Assembly: GCA_039185015.1 (NCBI GenBank)
Contig: JBCDAU010000010.1
Location: forward strand, 1 to 64,000
Length of the DNA stretch: 64,000 nt
Source: JBCBSZ01 sp039185015
GTDB taxonomy: Bacteria > Actinomycetota > Acidimicrobiia > Acidimicrobiales > Poriferisodalaceae
Reading direction: 5' to 3'
Under the pieces are notes generated by a model, which worked only from the letters and a program-made list of their open reading frames with translations, was not told where the DNA came from and made no database searches. The translations under genes and the position numbers were made by a program. This document shows, piece by piece, positions 45,801 through 53,310 of this stretch (position 1 is its first letter; each line of letters starts with the position of its first letter).

Positions 45801-48800
45801 TGAGACCGCCGGCCGTGTCGCTGATCTTCTGCTCGGCCTTGACGGTGCCGTTGGCGTTCAGCCGCAGCACGTACACGGCGCCACGGAGGTTGCCGCCGTC
45901 GTCGTCGCCGTTGGCGCCGACGGCGATGTCCGGGACCCCGTCCGAGTCGAGGTCGCCGAGCGCAGCCACGGAGATACCGAACTGATCGGAGTCGTCGAGC
46001 GTCGCTGCGAAGGTGCCGGCGGTGTCGCTGATCTTCTGCTCCGCCCGGACCGTGCCGTCAGCGTTCAGGAACAGGACGTAGACGGCTCCCCGAGCGGTCC
46101 CACCGTCGCTGTCGCGGCTGGCGCCGACCACGAGGTCGGGGAGGCCGTCGCCGTCGACGTCGCCCGGTCCGGCAATGCTGCCGCCGAAGAAGTCCGAGCT
46201 GTCCATGGCGCCACCGAACCCGCCGTCGGTGTCGCTGATCTTCTGGGTCGCCCTCGCCGAGCCATCGGCGTTCATGAAGAGCACCCACACGGCACCGACG
46301 TTGAAGGCCCCGTCGTCGTCGCCGACCGCTCCGACCGCGAGGTCCGTCACCCCGTCCCCGTCGAGATCGCCGACCGCCGCGACCGAGGAGCCGAACTCGT
46401 CGTTGTCGTCGAGGCTCGGTCCGCCACCCGCCGACTGGGAGATCTCCTGCTCGGCGCGCACGGTGCCATCGGCGTCCATGAAGAGGACGTGGATCGCGCC
46501 GCGGGAGCTGCCTCCGGTATCGGCGAGCGGTCGACCCACGACGAGGTCGGTCACGCCATCGCCATCCAGGTCACCGATGCTCGCCGCTGCTCTGCCGAAC
46601 CGGTCGTCGTCGGCGAGCGTCGCAGCGAGGCCACCGGTGGTGTCCGAGATCTTCTGCTCCGCACGGACCGGTAGCGCCGATGGACCGGCTGCCACGTCCA
46701 GGTAGTCGGGCTGGGCATCCCGGTCAGCGTCGAGGGCGTCGCGAGGGTCCCCGTCCCCGTTGGGGTCGGGGTTCTCCGACACCGTCGGCGTGCCATCACC
46801 ATCGTCGTCGGCATCGAGCTCGTTGCCGATGGTGTCGCCGTCGGTGTCGCCGTACAGGGTCTCGAAGCAGTCGAGGAGGCCGTCGCCATCGGAGTCGGTG
46901 GCGGCGCAGCTCGCCGGTGGCGTCGAGGCCGCCGAGAACTCCGAGGTCGAACCGAACGAGGTGCACGAGCCGTCCGTGCACTCGGTCGCGGTGAGGGTGA
47001 TGTCGCCGCCCGCCGCGACATCCGCGAAGGTGCCGGTGAACGACTCGGACCCGGACCCCGTGTGGGCGACCTGGTGGAAGCCGAGTGACACCTCGCCCTC
47101 ACCGAACCCCGTCCCGTCCGTGCCCGCCGGGTTGCGGAACGCCTCGATCAGGTAGTCGCCGGCCGGGACGTCGAGCGTGAAGTCGATCGTCGAGGCGGTC
47201 CCCGCCGTGATCACCGGGAAGTTGAGTCCGTCGTTCGGGCCCGTGTCGCCGTCGCCGGCGTCGTTGCCGCTGACTCCGGCGCCGCCGTGGTCGATGCCGA
47301 GCGCAGCGTTGGAGTGGATCGAATTGCCGAGGATCGCGTTGTCGTCCGAGCCGGTCTCGAAGACGGTCACCCCCTCGTCCCCGTTGTGGGCGATCGTGTT
47401 GCCCTCACCGGCGTTGACGCCGCCGATCCTCAGGCCGTCGGTCGCGCCGAAGTTGATGGTGATGCCGTCCGCGCTGTTGCCGATGGCCGTCGTCCCGTCG
47501 GCGCCCACGCCGATCAGGTTCCCGACGATCACGGCACCGTTGGACGACAGGATCTGCATCCCCTCGCCGTCGTTGCCCGACACGACGTTGTCGCGCACCG
47601 TCGTGGCGGGCGCGTTGTTGAGGTCGACCCCCTCATCGCCGTTGCCCCGGTCCAGGAGGCCGCTCGCGTCGGTGCCGAAGTAGTTCCCTTCGATCAGGTT
47701 GCCGCCCTGCTGGTCGAGGATGCCCTCTCCACCGTTGCCGGAGACGACGTTGCGGTCGGCGGGGTTCGACCCGCCCACGGTGTTGCCCGTCGACCCGGCG
47801 CGGATCGCGATGCCATCGTCGTTCATCGCAGCGACCGTCGAGCCGTCGGCGGAGAGACCGATCCAGTTGCCGGCGACGGTGTGGCCGCCGCTGCCGATGA
47901 GGTTGATGCCGTCGTCGGGGAAGTCCCGGACGACGAAGCCCCGGACGGTGTTGCCGGCGCCGGTCAGGTTGAAGGCATCGTCGCCACCGCCGAGTGAGGA
48001 GCCGTCGAGCACGACGATCGGGTCCTGCGTCCAGCCCGTCTGGCTCTGCGCATCGATCGAGATGGCGCCGGTCACGTCGGGAAGCTCGGTGCCCAGAGCG
48101 ATCGTCCAGATGCCGCTCGAGTGGCCCGCTTCGGTGGCCGGCATGGCGAACTCGACGGTGCTGCTGAGCGATGAGGCGTTGGCCTCCTCGATCGCGGCGC
48201 GGAGCGTGCACTCGTCGGCTGCTGCGGAGTTCGCGCCACCGGTATCGCAGACCCCATCGCCGGGGGAGGCATCGGAGGCGTCACCGGTCGAGTTCACGAG
48301 GAGGTACTCGCTCAGGTCGAGGACGTAGACGGCGCCTCGCGCGCTGCTTCCATCGTCGTCGCCACTCGCGCCGACCAGGAGGTTCATGAGCCCATCACCG
48401 TCGAGGTCGCCGATCGCCGCCACGCCGCTGCCGAACTCGTCACCGTCGTCGAGCGGGCCGGAGAGGTTGCCCGTCGTCGAGCTGAGCTTCTGGACCTCGG
48501 TGGCCGTCCCGTCGGTGGCCAGGGTCACGAGGTAGATCGCGCCACGATCGGTGCCGCCGTCGTCATCGCCGACGGCACCGACGACCAGATCCCCGGTCCC
48601 GTCTCCGTTCAGGTCCCCGAGGCCGGCGACGTCGGAACCGAAGCCGTCGTTGTCGTCGAGCGCCGGCCCACCGCCCACGGACTCCGAGATCTTCTGCGTC
48701 GCCTTGACGGTGCCGTCGCTGTTCAGGAGCAGCACGTAGAGCCCGCCCCCATCCGTGCCGCCGTCGTCGTCACCCTCGGCGGACACGACGAGGTCCTCGA

Positions 48801-51800
48801 CCCCGTCGCCGTCGAGATCGCCGACGCCGGTGACCGACGCGCCGAAGTGATCGTCGTCGTCGAGCGCCGGCCCACCGCCGACGGTCTCGGAGATCTTCTG
48901 CTCCGAGACGACCGTCCCGTCGGCCGCGAGGAAGAGCACGTACACGGCTCCGGTATCGGTGCCGCCGTCGTCGTCACGAGGTGCACCGACCGCCAGGTCG
49001 CGCACGCCGTTGCCGTCGAGATCGCCGAGCGCGGCGATCCCGAGCCCGAACCGATCTTCGGGGTCGAGGGTCGAAGCGAACCCGGCTGCCCCCTCGGAGA
49101 TCAGCTGCTCACCCTTCACGGTCCCGTCCGAGTTGAGGAACAGGAGGTAGATCGCGCCGGCGGACCCACCGCCGGTGTCGTCGCCAAACGCACCGACGGC
49201 GAGGTCGTTCACCCCGTCGCCGTCGATGTCGCCGACGCCCTCGACGTCGCGTCCGAAGAGATCGGAGTTCTCGAGGGGACCGACCAGACCGCCCGATGTC
49301 GAGCTGATGTCCTGCTCCGCCTTCACGGTGCCGTCGGCGTTGAGGAACAGGATGCGGACCGCACCCCTCGCCGTGCCGCCGTCGCTGTCGTTGGGAATGC
49401 CGATGGCGACGTCGTTCACCCCGTCGGCGTCGATGTCCCCGAGGGGCGTGACCCCCGCACCGAAGTTGCCGCCGTTGTCGAGCGCGGCCATCAGCCCGCC
49501 GGCGGTCGAGGAGATCTTCTGTTCGGCGACGACGGGGGCCGCTGAGCCCCGCGCTTCGATGTCGAGCCAGTCGGGCTGGCCATCGCGGTCGCTGTCGACC
49601 GCATCCCGAGGATCGCCGTCGCCGTTGGGGTCGGCGTTCTCCGCCGAGGTGTTGGTGCCATCGCCGTCGTCGTCAACATCGAGCTCGTTCGGCGTGGTGT
49701 CGCCGTCGGTGTCACCGAAGGCGGTCTCGTAGCAGTCGAGCAGGCCGTCGCTGTCGGAGTCGGTGACTCCGCAGGCGACCGAGACGTCGCCCGCCCAGAG
49801 CAGCGACTGCTCGAGCAGCGTCTGGTAGTCGCTGGTGAACCGGGTCGGATCGGCACCGTCCGACGGGAACCAGACCCGACGGTTCGCCGCCGTGTTCGCC
49901 GAGTACAGGGCAGCGCCGGTGTCGGCGACGAACAGCGCGCCGTGGTTCGACGAGGTGGGGCTGTCGGCGAGCACGGTGACACCCGCCGGCAGCGCGGTCG
50001 AGGACTCGACCCAGTAGTTCACGTCGTCGCCCGACGTGTGGACCGTCACCGAGCCGAGGGAGAAGGAGCTGGTGATGGGGTGCGAGTTGTCCACGACGTC
50101 GACGGTCGTGTTGTTGTTCCACGTCTGGTCGGCCGAGCTCGCGTAGAGCAGTCGCGAGATCGCACCGAAGTCCTCGTTGACGATGCCGATGTCGAGGCCT
50201 CGGACGGCGTCGCCTGCGCTGGAGCCGACCGAGTCCGAGACGAACATGACGTCGTTGGCTGCTGCTGCCGCCGCGAGCGCCGAGGCGCCGGCATCGTCGT
50301 CGACGGCGGTGACGGTCCAGCCCCAGCCGGCGAACTGGCCGGCGAGGTTCGACACCTTCGCGTTGGTCGAGGTCGTGCCGTCGCTCGTGACCATCACGAG
50401 GTTGCCGGGCACGGAGCCACCACCGCCTCCACCACCGCCTCCGGCCAAGCCGGCGGCCCACTCCAGCGTCCGGGCGACGAGTGTGTCCATGTCGGCGGTC
50501 CAGAGCGACTCCGCCGTCGAGCCCCAGCCGGCGAGGACCCGCCGGTTGGCGGCGGTATTGCCGCCGTACAGGCTGTCGCCCGTTTCGAAGGTGGTCAGGA
50601 ACTCGTTGTCGGTGGCGCCGACTCGCTCGATCGACACGACCGCCGCTGCCGGGAGCGTCGTCGTCGCGGAGTTCCAGTAGCCGAGGCTGTCGGCGCTCGA
50701 CAGCAACGTCAGGGTGCCGGCGGAGAAGGTCGACGTCGGGTACGGGCTGGTGTCGGTGACGTTCACCTGGGTCGTCGAGGCGACTGCGACGGCGAAGCCC
50801 GAGTCGTAGGTCAGGTCGCGCCAGTTGGCCGCGGCCTCCGAGACGATGCCGATGTCGAGCCCACGCAGATCGGTGTTGCCGGTGAAGACCGTGTTGGAGA
50901 TGTACATGACGTCGTTGGCGGCGGCTGCCGTGGTGAGCGAGCCGAGGCCGGCGTCGTCGTCGGTGACGGTGACCGTCCAGCCCAAGGATTCGAAGAGGGC
51001 TCGGCGAGCGGCGTCCTCGGAGTCGCCCGTCGTGCCGTCAACGGTGACGAAGAGCAGGTTGCCGATCGACGCCGGAGCATCGAAGCCGGCCGCCCAGTCG
51101 AGCGATCGTTCGAGGATCGTCTCGTAGTCGCTGGTGAAGTTGGACGGGTTGGCGGCATCCGAGGGGAACCAGACCCGCCGGTTGACGGCGTTGTTCCCGG
51201 AGTACAACGCGGCGCCGGTGTCGGCGACCCAGAGCACTGCGTTGGTGGAACCCGGGCTGTCGGCCAGGTCCTGGACCCCCGACGGGAGCGCTGAGGACGA
51301 CTCGTCCCACCCGTTCACGTCGTCGGCGCTGGAGTGGATCGTCAACGAGCCGGTCGAGAACCCGCTGGTGATGTAGTGCGAGTTGTCGATGATGTCCATC
51401 GACGTGGCGTTCGTGAAGGTCTGATCCGACGACGACGCGTGCATCAGGCTCGAGATGTAGGTGAACTTCTCGTTGACGATGCCGATGTCGAGGCCTCGGA
51501 GGTCGCCGAAGGCAGCACTCCCCGACGAGTCGGAGACGAACATCACGTCGTTGGACGAGGCCGCGCTGGCGAACGCCGCGGACGAGCTCGAGTCGTCGAT
51601 GGCGGTGACGGTCCACCCCCACGACTCGAACAGCGCCCGCTTCGCGGCGTCGTTGCCACCCGAGGTCGTGCCGTTGCCCGTGACCATGACGAGGTTGCCG
51701 GGGCCGGCGGTGGCGGGCCGTTCTGCGCTCAGCAGCACGAAGCTGCCCGCGACGGCGACGAAGACGATGACGACGGCGGCACCGACGCGCGAGAGGTCGC

Positions 51801-51903
51801 TCCGTCGCCGCGAAGGCGCGCTCGTCGACCGGTGGCTCCCCACGGACTCTGAGGTCGGCCACCGCACGCTGCGGGAAAGCCAGCGCTCGGATCGTTCTGA
51901 CAC
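36811..51903 (-). CDS. Giant multidomain surface/secreted protein (about 5030 aa)
   Basis: A 15-kb gene with no internal stop. The N-terminus is basic with one membrane helix or signal peptide (about 39-60, then ERPATA). Approximate order of modules: three ~200-residue Rossmann-like repeats (69-700); a thrombospondin-type-3 (TSP3) Ca-binding module and six FG-GAP repeats (710-1200); beta-helix (1200-1570); TSP3 plus six FG-GAP, three times (1670-3125); SdrD-B-like domain (3125-3220); seven ~57-residue FDGRYVYF repeats (3300-3710); second beta-helix (3710-4130); TSP3 plus six FG-GAP (4140-4630); LamG (4650-4835); jelly-roll-like C-terminus. DxDGDG loops imply heavy calcium binding. No LPXTG or C-terminal membrane segment is seen. 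I chose GTG 51903; an upstream frame extension would cross the hairpin and the camelysin-like gene. Confidence 0.85.
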   Translation of the reverse strand: MSERSERWLSRSVRWPTSESVGSHRSTSAPSRRRSDLSRVGAAVVIVFVAVAGSFVLLSAERPATAGPGNLVMVTGNGTTSGGNDAAKRALFESWGWTVTAIDDSSSSAAFASAASSNDVMFVSDSSGSAAFGDLRGLDIGIVNEKFTYISSLMHASSSDQTFTNATSMDIIDNSHYITSGFSTGSLTIHSSADDVNGWDESSSALPSGVQDLADSPGSTNAVLWVADTGAALYSGNNAVNRRVWFPSDAANPSNFTSDYETILERSLDWAAGFDAPASIGNLLFVTVDGTTGDSEDAARRALFESLGWTVTVTDDDAGLGSLTTAAAANDVMYISNTVFTGNTDLRGLDIGIVSEAAANWRDLTYDSGFAVAVASTTQVNVTDTSPYPTSTFSAGTLTLLSSADSLGYWNSATTTLPAAAVVSIERVGATDNEFLTTFETGDSLYGGNTAANRRVLAGWGSTAESLWTADMDTLVARTLEWAAGLAGGGGGGGGGSVPGNLVMVTSDGTTSTNAKVSNLAGQFAGWGWTVTAVDDDAGASALAAAAAANDVMFVSDSVGSSAGDAVRGLDIGIVNEDFGAISRLLYASSADQTWNNNTTVDVVDNSHPITSSFSLGSVTVHTSGDDVNYWVESSTALPAGVTVLADSPTSSNHGALFVADTGAALYSANTAANRRVWFPSDGADPTRFTSDYQTLLEQSLLWAGDVSVACGVTDSDSDGLLDCYETAFGDTDGDTTPNELDVDDDGDGTNTSAENADPNGDGDPRDAVDSDRDGQPDWLDIEARGSAAPVVAEQKISSTAGGLMAALDNGGNFGAGVTPLGDIDADGVNDVAIGIPNDSDGGTARGAVRILFLNADGTVKAEQDISSTSGGLVGPLENSDLFGRDVEGVGDIDGDGVNDLAVGAFGDDTGGGSAGAIYLLFLNSDGTVKGEQLISEGAAGFASTLDPEDRFGLGIAALGDLDGNGVRDLAVGAPRDDDGGTDTGAVYVLFLAADGTVVSEQKISETVGGGPALDDDDHFGASVTGVGDLDGDGVEDLVVSAEGDDDGGTDGGGLYVLLLNSDGTVKATQKISESVGGGPALDDNDGFGSDVAGLGDLNGDGTGDLVVGAVGDDDGGTDRGAIYLVTLATDGTATEVQKLSSTTGNLSGPLDDGDEFGSGVAAIGDLDGDGLMNLLVGASGDDDGSSARGAVYVLDLSEYLLVNSTGDASDASPGDGVCDTGGANSAAADECTLRAAIEEANASSLSSTVEFAMPATEAGHSSGIWTIALGTELPDVTGAISIDAQSQTGWTQDPIVVLDGSSLGGGDDAFNLTGAGNTVRGFVVRDFPDDGINLIGSGGHTVAGNWIGLSADGSTVAAMNDDGIAIRAGSTGNTVGGSNPADRNVVSGNGGEGILDQQGGNLIEGNYFGTDASGLLDRGNGDEGVDLNNAPATTVRDNVVSGNDGEGMQILSSNGAVIVGNLIGVGADGTTAIGNSADGITINFGATDGLRIGGVNAGEGNTIAHNGDEGVTVFETGSDDNAILGNSIHSNAALGIDHGGAGVSGNDAGDGDTGPNDGLNFPVITAGTASTIDFTLDVPAGDYLIEAFRNPAGTDGTGFGEGEVSLGFHQVAHTGSGSESFTGTFADVAAGGDITLTATECTDGSCTSFGSTSEFSAASTPPASCAATDSDGDGLLDCFETLYGDTDGDTIGNELDADDDGDGTPTVSENPDPNGDGDPRDALDADRDAQPDYLDVAAGPSALPVRAEQKISDTTGGLAATLADDDRFGRAAASIGDLDGDGVTDLVVGRPLADTGGSSRGAIHVLFMDADGTVRAEQEISQSAGGGPSLDDNDEFGSSVAAVGDLDGDGVTDLAVGAVGDDDGAFNVGAVWVLFMNADGSARATQKISDTDGGFGGAMDSSDFFGGSIAGPGDVDGDGLPDLVVGASRDSDGGTARGAVYVLFLNADGTVRAEQKISDTAGTFAATLDDSDQFGISVAALGDLDSDGVPDIAVGANGDDDGGNLRGAVYVLRLNANGTVKAEQKISDTAGGLMAALDNEDRFGWAVAGIGDLDGDGVPDVAISADQDDDGDTNSGAVYLLELTTTGAVKAESKLSAVTGGLTGPVGGFDRFGSSLASLGDLDGDGRLDVAVGAEEDDDGGSNRGAVYVLGLSISCGADTDGDGVLDCYESAFGDTDGDTTPNELDADDDGDGTPTASENADPDGDGDPRDAVDSDRDGQPDWLDVPVDPSGGPVRNDRKESDTTGDFAGVLDDDDAFGSSIAAIGDLDGDGVNDLVVGAPFDDDGGSNRGAVYVLFMDSNGSVGTHQKISQLEGGGPTLENDDRFGNSVAPIGDLDGDGIVDLAVGAYFADPSGELHVLFMNADGTARSAQEISQGVGGFTDTTSDLDAFGESVAPLGDLDGDGVPDLAVGSGFADTGGTNNGVVHVLFMNADGTVKSHQEISEAAGGFVGLLDTNDEFGTAVASPGDVDGDGTVDLAVTAVRDDVGGGFSRGAVFILFLNADGTVRAQQKIAQASGGLQIDIDDFDQWGRSLAAVGDVDGDGVPDIAVGTGLDDDGGSARGAVQLLTLNADGTVKWERKISDTQGRFTEVLDDGDQFGDAVTNLGDLDGDGRMELGVGSPQDDDGGTDRGAFYRLELELLEDADSDGLWNFVEWDNTDGVSPNDDDDVDDDGDGTATASENADPDGDGEPLDAIDSDGDGEPDYLDAGVGTGITPVDSEVRISATSGGLTTAPATNDGFGDAAVGIGDVDGDGINDVAVGGNQADDGGADAGAVWILFMNADGTVSSDRKISTGADGLTSVPDGNDRFGSSIAPLGDMDGDGIPDIAVGALGTDNGGTQFYGSVDILFLNADGSVKTQQRLSWNEGGIEGTLEADSFGSGVANLGDLDGDGFVDIAVGAHTDDDGGLNRGAVWILFLNGDGTVKAEQKISATSGGFGGVPADGDLFGESVAALGDVDGDGIGDLAAGAIWDGASSEGAVYVLLLNADGTVKAEQKITAGVGGLDAVLASSEEFGTALAGPGDLDGDGTPDLVVGASGDDDGGTSRGAVYVLYLDADGTVDRQRKISSTEGELTGPLVDVDILGSAVGAVGDLDEDGQISLLLGAAGTDDGASGAGAIYVVELSEYRPHVEGTVFEDVDGDGLLVDDGVGAAGVDVWLFHDADADGEPSAGDTVADTGVTDPNGAFEVMAAAGDGTYWVVVDAGDIEPSAGFNGGSTIDDVIAEQTRGPVGAASFDGSTWSFASVDGARYGGVRPTDTDGFPTLSEAEHVTRVVVSGSDVRGLEHGFSFVPVTNTLDEVPPTGFTDTAAWSTFDPGAAGVGVDPDGYEGTVFDGRYVYFVPLQDGAFHGEIMRYDTTGDFGSLAAWSAFDPSANGVGTEPVGYIGGSFDGRYVYFAPYANSGGGHGEVLRYDTTGDFGTAGSWSTFDPGAAGVGVDADGYVGTHFDGRYLFFSPYWNGSTAHGEVLRYDTSGDFNTVGSWAAFDPGAGGVGVDADGFNRMVSDGRFLYFVPDVNGTSTHGEVLRYDLDALFADVGSWAAFDPGANGVGVDPDGYRDATFDGRYVYFAPYQNGASPSGEVLRYDTTQTFEVASSWTTFDPSANGVGTDATGYDGAAFDGRYVYFAPASNSSGAHGEVLRYDTSGDFATVGSWSTFDPGAAGVGTDPDGYEDPLFDGRYLYFSPSWSGAENHGEVLRYDTQRAGQGSLRQFIDNSNAAVGASASVFQIPTADPGHTSGVWTVQAVVALPSLADQVALDATSQPGWTATPVVELDGGAAGAGSGLVIAADDSTVQGLAVGRWSSHGIEVTGARATVSDSHVGTDAAGLVARGNGTYGVIIDGVDGTVDRSLVSGNGADGINIAPTGVGATVTNSSIGTDATGNAALPNGQEGVQIEASDAEIGQVGNGNVISGNAYAGINAWTGSPTGVTIQANLIGVGADGTTSVPNGTVGPEGGVTVRDDVGGVLVGGAGVGDGNVIANNVGDGVQIIDVNGNPQNVAVLGNSIVDNTDLAIDLADDGVTPNDAGDGDAGPNDLLNFPGASALTATTVTFALDVPAGDYLVEAFRNPSGLDPSTFGEAEISLGFHQIAHAGAGSESFVGTFAGLTDGGNVTLAVTECADPGCTTFGGTSELSGAVQCALDSDGDGLSDCWETNYGDTDGDGLANENDADDDDDGVPTSVENADPNGDGDPRDALDSDRDSEADYLDTEARPSGVPVVEEQKISQLVGDFATTLSDGDEFGIVTSLGDVDGDGITDLAVGAPQDDDGGNNQGAVYVLFLEADGTVRAEQKISSTSGGLVGPLDDFDRFGVDVAGLGDLDGDGVRDLVVGARADDDGDTNRGAVYVLFLNADGTVRAEQKISTTTGGLAAPNITANDLFGDSVASIGDLDGDGIPDLAVGASQSDIAGINRGAVYVLFLNGDGTVRDTQEISSISGGLNGPIDDTDYFGDGLAGLGDVDGDGIPDLAVGAPNDDDGGSNRGAVHVLFLEADGTVRAEQKISSIAGSLVGPLDDGDSFGWEVDGAGDLDGDGVPDLLVAAAVDGDGGSARGAVYLVALNRDGTAKAEEKVSATQGGLTGPLDDVDAFGNGVATLGDLDGDGALNLAVGTFGDDDGGADRGAVYVLDLTAPEASSVEDSSVRRSDAELVGFETSPIAAGQRLGPAARLDGVDDRLVASAVEIGSGELSVSAWFNADGYATDASIVGRAESTATVTWDVWLERSSSSAADVKATIVTGGTPTTLTGPSVGVGTWHHVSLEYSGSVVTLYVDGVAVDSSAASGAFTIDLDRPVVIGDVGDGSQPFDGLVDEVRIGASARGAEAVALEHALGVHPTPVIVGAAQARTDLAGNPGWTVTGAAARSGAQGLSAPADVTGAWLTLDTVAAQAVEFDAWWNVSTLTGIEVAQGGRTGLAPIDTYESALLGGAGWDLARIEGGTRTQIVPPPGGQSPAASTWERVTLRIDQDGATVVLDDGTQVVPASGSVDLDGTLIGGGVGFRVGALPSGQTWYVDDIRVRRFSTPEPVVTMDSVVDRQ
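40780..41990 (-). repeat. Seven FDGRYVYF protein repeats inside the giant gene
   Basis: Seven copies of a unit of about 57 residues (G-Y-x4-FDGRYVYF-x7-HGEVLRYDT-x5-SW-x-FDP-x3-GVG). The fourth copy is the most divergent (SDGRFLYF). Seven units of this size fit a seven-bladed beta-propeller. Confidence 0.8.
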
Positions 51904-51918
51904 GATCCCGGACGCGAC

Positions 51919-51956
51919 GACGGCCCCCAACCCTCGATCGAGGGTTGAGGGCCGTC
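51919..51956 (-). terminator. Long hairpin between camelysin-like and giant genes
   Basis: An inverted repeat of 38 nt centred on CTCGATCGAG (51933-51942), with 18-19 bp arms and one mismatch. It lies 28 nt after the camelysin-like stop and 16 nt before the giant gene's GTG. It could terminate or attenuate transcription so that the small protein is made in excess over the giant one. Confidence 0.65.
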
Positions 51957-51983
51957 TGGTCGACCGGGCGACGGTGAACTCGT

Positions 51984-52574
51984 CTACGGGTTGTTGTCGG
52001 TCTGCTCGGCGTCGAACTGGAAGGTCGCGGTGGTGCTCGCGCCCTGCGAGGCGTTCGTCGCCGACAGGGGTAGGGCCACACGAACGCACAGCACCTCGTT
52101 CGTGCTCGCCGCCAGCGTGCGGTCCCCTGCGTCGGCGCCTTGCGTGGCATCGCCGAAGAGGGCGATCGGCGTGGTGTTGCCGAGGTCGCCAGGCCCGTAG
52201 ATGACGCTGCCGTCGGTGTCGAAGCCGCCGGTGGTGCACGTCGTCACGCCGGTCTTGATGGTGAGATCGAGCTCGCCGGCGAGCGTGTTCTCGGTCGTGG
52301 TCGACGTCGCGGCGTAGCGCAGAGCGATCGTGCCGGAGTTGCCGATCGTGAGCGCGGCGACCTCTTCGTCACCGGGCGCCATGGCCGGGACGTTGAAGAC
52401 CGCCGACGTCGGAGACGCAGTGAGGTCGAGGGTGCCGGTGCCGAACGCGTTGCTGCCGACGGTCTCGCTGTCGGTGAAGAGCGCCAGCGAGCTGACGCCC
52501 AGCACGGCGGCCGCCGCAGCGATGACGGCGGCGGTCAGCCCGATCCGCTCCCACCGCTTGGTCTTCGTGGCCAT
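51984..52574 (-). CDS. Camelysin/TasA-like secreted protein (SipW-type signal)
   Basis: The 196-aa protein starts MATKTKRWERIGLTAAVI with a hydrophobic helix and then SLALFTDSETVGSNAFGTGT, the hallmark of SipW-dependent signal peptides of TasA/camelysin-type proteins. The mature part is a beta-rich domain with GDEEVAALTIGNSGTIALRY and ends in TFQFDAEQ. TasA relatives form extracellular fibres. A GGGAGG-like site precedes the ATG at 52574. It lies 73 bp downstream of the SipW-type peptidase, its likely processing enzyme. Confidence 0.8.
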   Translation of the reverse strand: MATKTKRWERIGLTAAVIAAAAAVLGVSSLALFTDSETVGSNAFGTGTLDLTASPTSAVFNVPAMAPGDEEVAALTIGNSGTIALRYAATSTTTENTLAGELDLTIKTGVTTCTTGGFDTDGSVIYGPGDLGNTTPIALFGDATQGADAGDRTLAASTNEVLCVRVALPLSATNASQGASTTATFQFDAEQTDNNP

Positions 52575-52647
52575 CTCTCCAGGTCCTCCCGGTCGATCTT
52601 GGAGACCCATCGGTCGCTCGCGCCGGGTTCGTGAGGTGTTGCGAAGC

Positions 52648-53310
52648 TCAGAGCACGCCGCCGGAGCGGGCCGGCGGCCGGACGGCCTGCTCGGTCGGCT
52701 CGTCGTCGGCGGGCCACGGCGCCTCGTCGGCCCAGTCGAGGTGCCCATCGGAGCCCGTCGCGTCCTCCCCGCCGTCCTCGTCGTCGGGCTCGGCCCAGAT
52801 CCGGCGGACGGCGATCGAGGTCAGGATGAGGAGCACGAACGCGACGAGCACCGTCGCGCCGCGACTCGAGCCCAACCACTCGACGGCTCCCCCCAGTCGG
52901 GGGAAGTACCACCGGGCGACGAGCTCGTCTCCCTCGCCGAGCAGGTAGGGCGCTGGATCGAGGAAGTCGTTGGCGTCGCCCTGGGTGATGGCGGCCCGGA
53001 TGCCCGAGTCGTCGACGATCTCCACGACTCGGTGGGTCACGGGCGTGGAGCCGGGTCGGCGCATCACGACGACGTCACCGGCGACGACCTCGGCGCCCGG
53101 CTTCGGCCCGGCGACGATCAGCGTGCCGGGCGGGGCGGTCGGCCGCATCGATCCCGTGGTGATGATGATCGGCCGGTGACCGGTGGCGACCATCACGGCC
53201 AGGCCGAGCGCGACCGCGAGCAGGGAGGCCGTCACGAGTGCCGTGCCGATCCGGATCGCCGTCGCCGCCCCCGAGCGTCGGTCTGCCGTCGTCGTTCTCG
53301 TCGCTGTCAT
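52648..53310 (-). CDS. sipW: SipW-type signal peptidase I
   Basis: The 220-aa protein has an N-terminal membrane helix (about 20-43), then IIITTGSMRPT with catalytic Ser54 and VVMRRPGSTPVTHRVVEI with His93. A His rather than Lys as general base marks the ER/archaeal or SipW type, which processes TasA-like fibre subunits outside the membrane. A second membrane helix (about 158-178) and an acidic cytosolic tail follow. The ATG at 53310 overlaps the upstream stop (ATGA). Confidence 0.88.
   Translation of the reverse strand: MTATRTTTADRRSGAATAIRIGTALVTASLLAVALGLAVMVATGHRPIIITTGSMRPTAPPGTLIVAGPKPGAEVVAGDVVVMRRPGSTPVTHRVVEIVDDSGIRAAITQGDANDFLDPAPYLLGEGDELVARWYFPRLGGAVEWLGSSRGATVLVAFVLLILTSIAVRRIWAEPDDEDGGEDATGSDGHLDWADEAPWPADDEPTEQAVRPPARSGGVL

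Noticed and set aside
36805..46674. Long plus-strand open frames (up to about 890 codons) opposite the giant gene
   Set aside because: They are antisense to the FG-GAP and TSP3 repeats, consist of Arg/Asp/Val-rich low-complexity sequence and mirror the repeat period. GC-rich repeats keep all frames open.
37400..49770. CRISPR-like regularly spaced repeats
   Set aside because: The repeats are coding, in frame, degenerate at third positions and about 200 bp long; they encode FG-GAP units.
51904..52239. Extension of the giant protein upstream to 52239
   Set aside because: The extra 112 residues are Arg/Pro/His-rich shadow sequence across the camelysin-like gene and the hairpin. The GTG at 51903 gives a normal export signal.
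52575..52647. Possible c-di-GMP (GEMM-I) riboswitch upstream of the camelysin-like gene
   Set aside because: The context is tempting and a terminal CCGATGG and a CGCAA are present on the minus strand, but the conserved 5' half and the tetraloop receptor are missing and the gap is too short.
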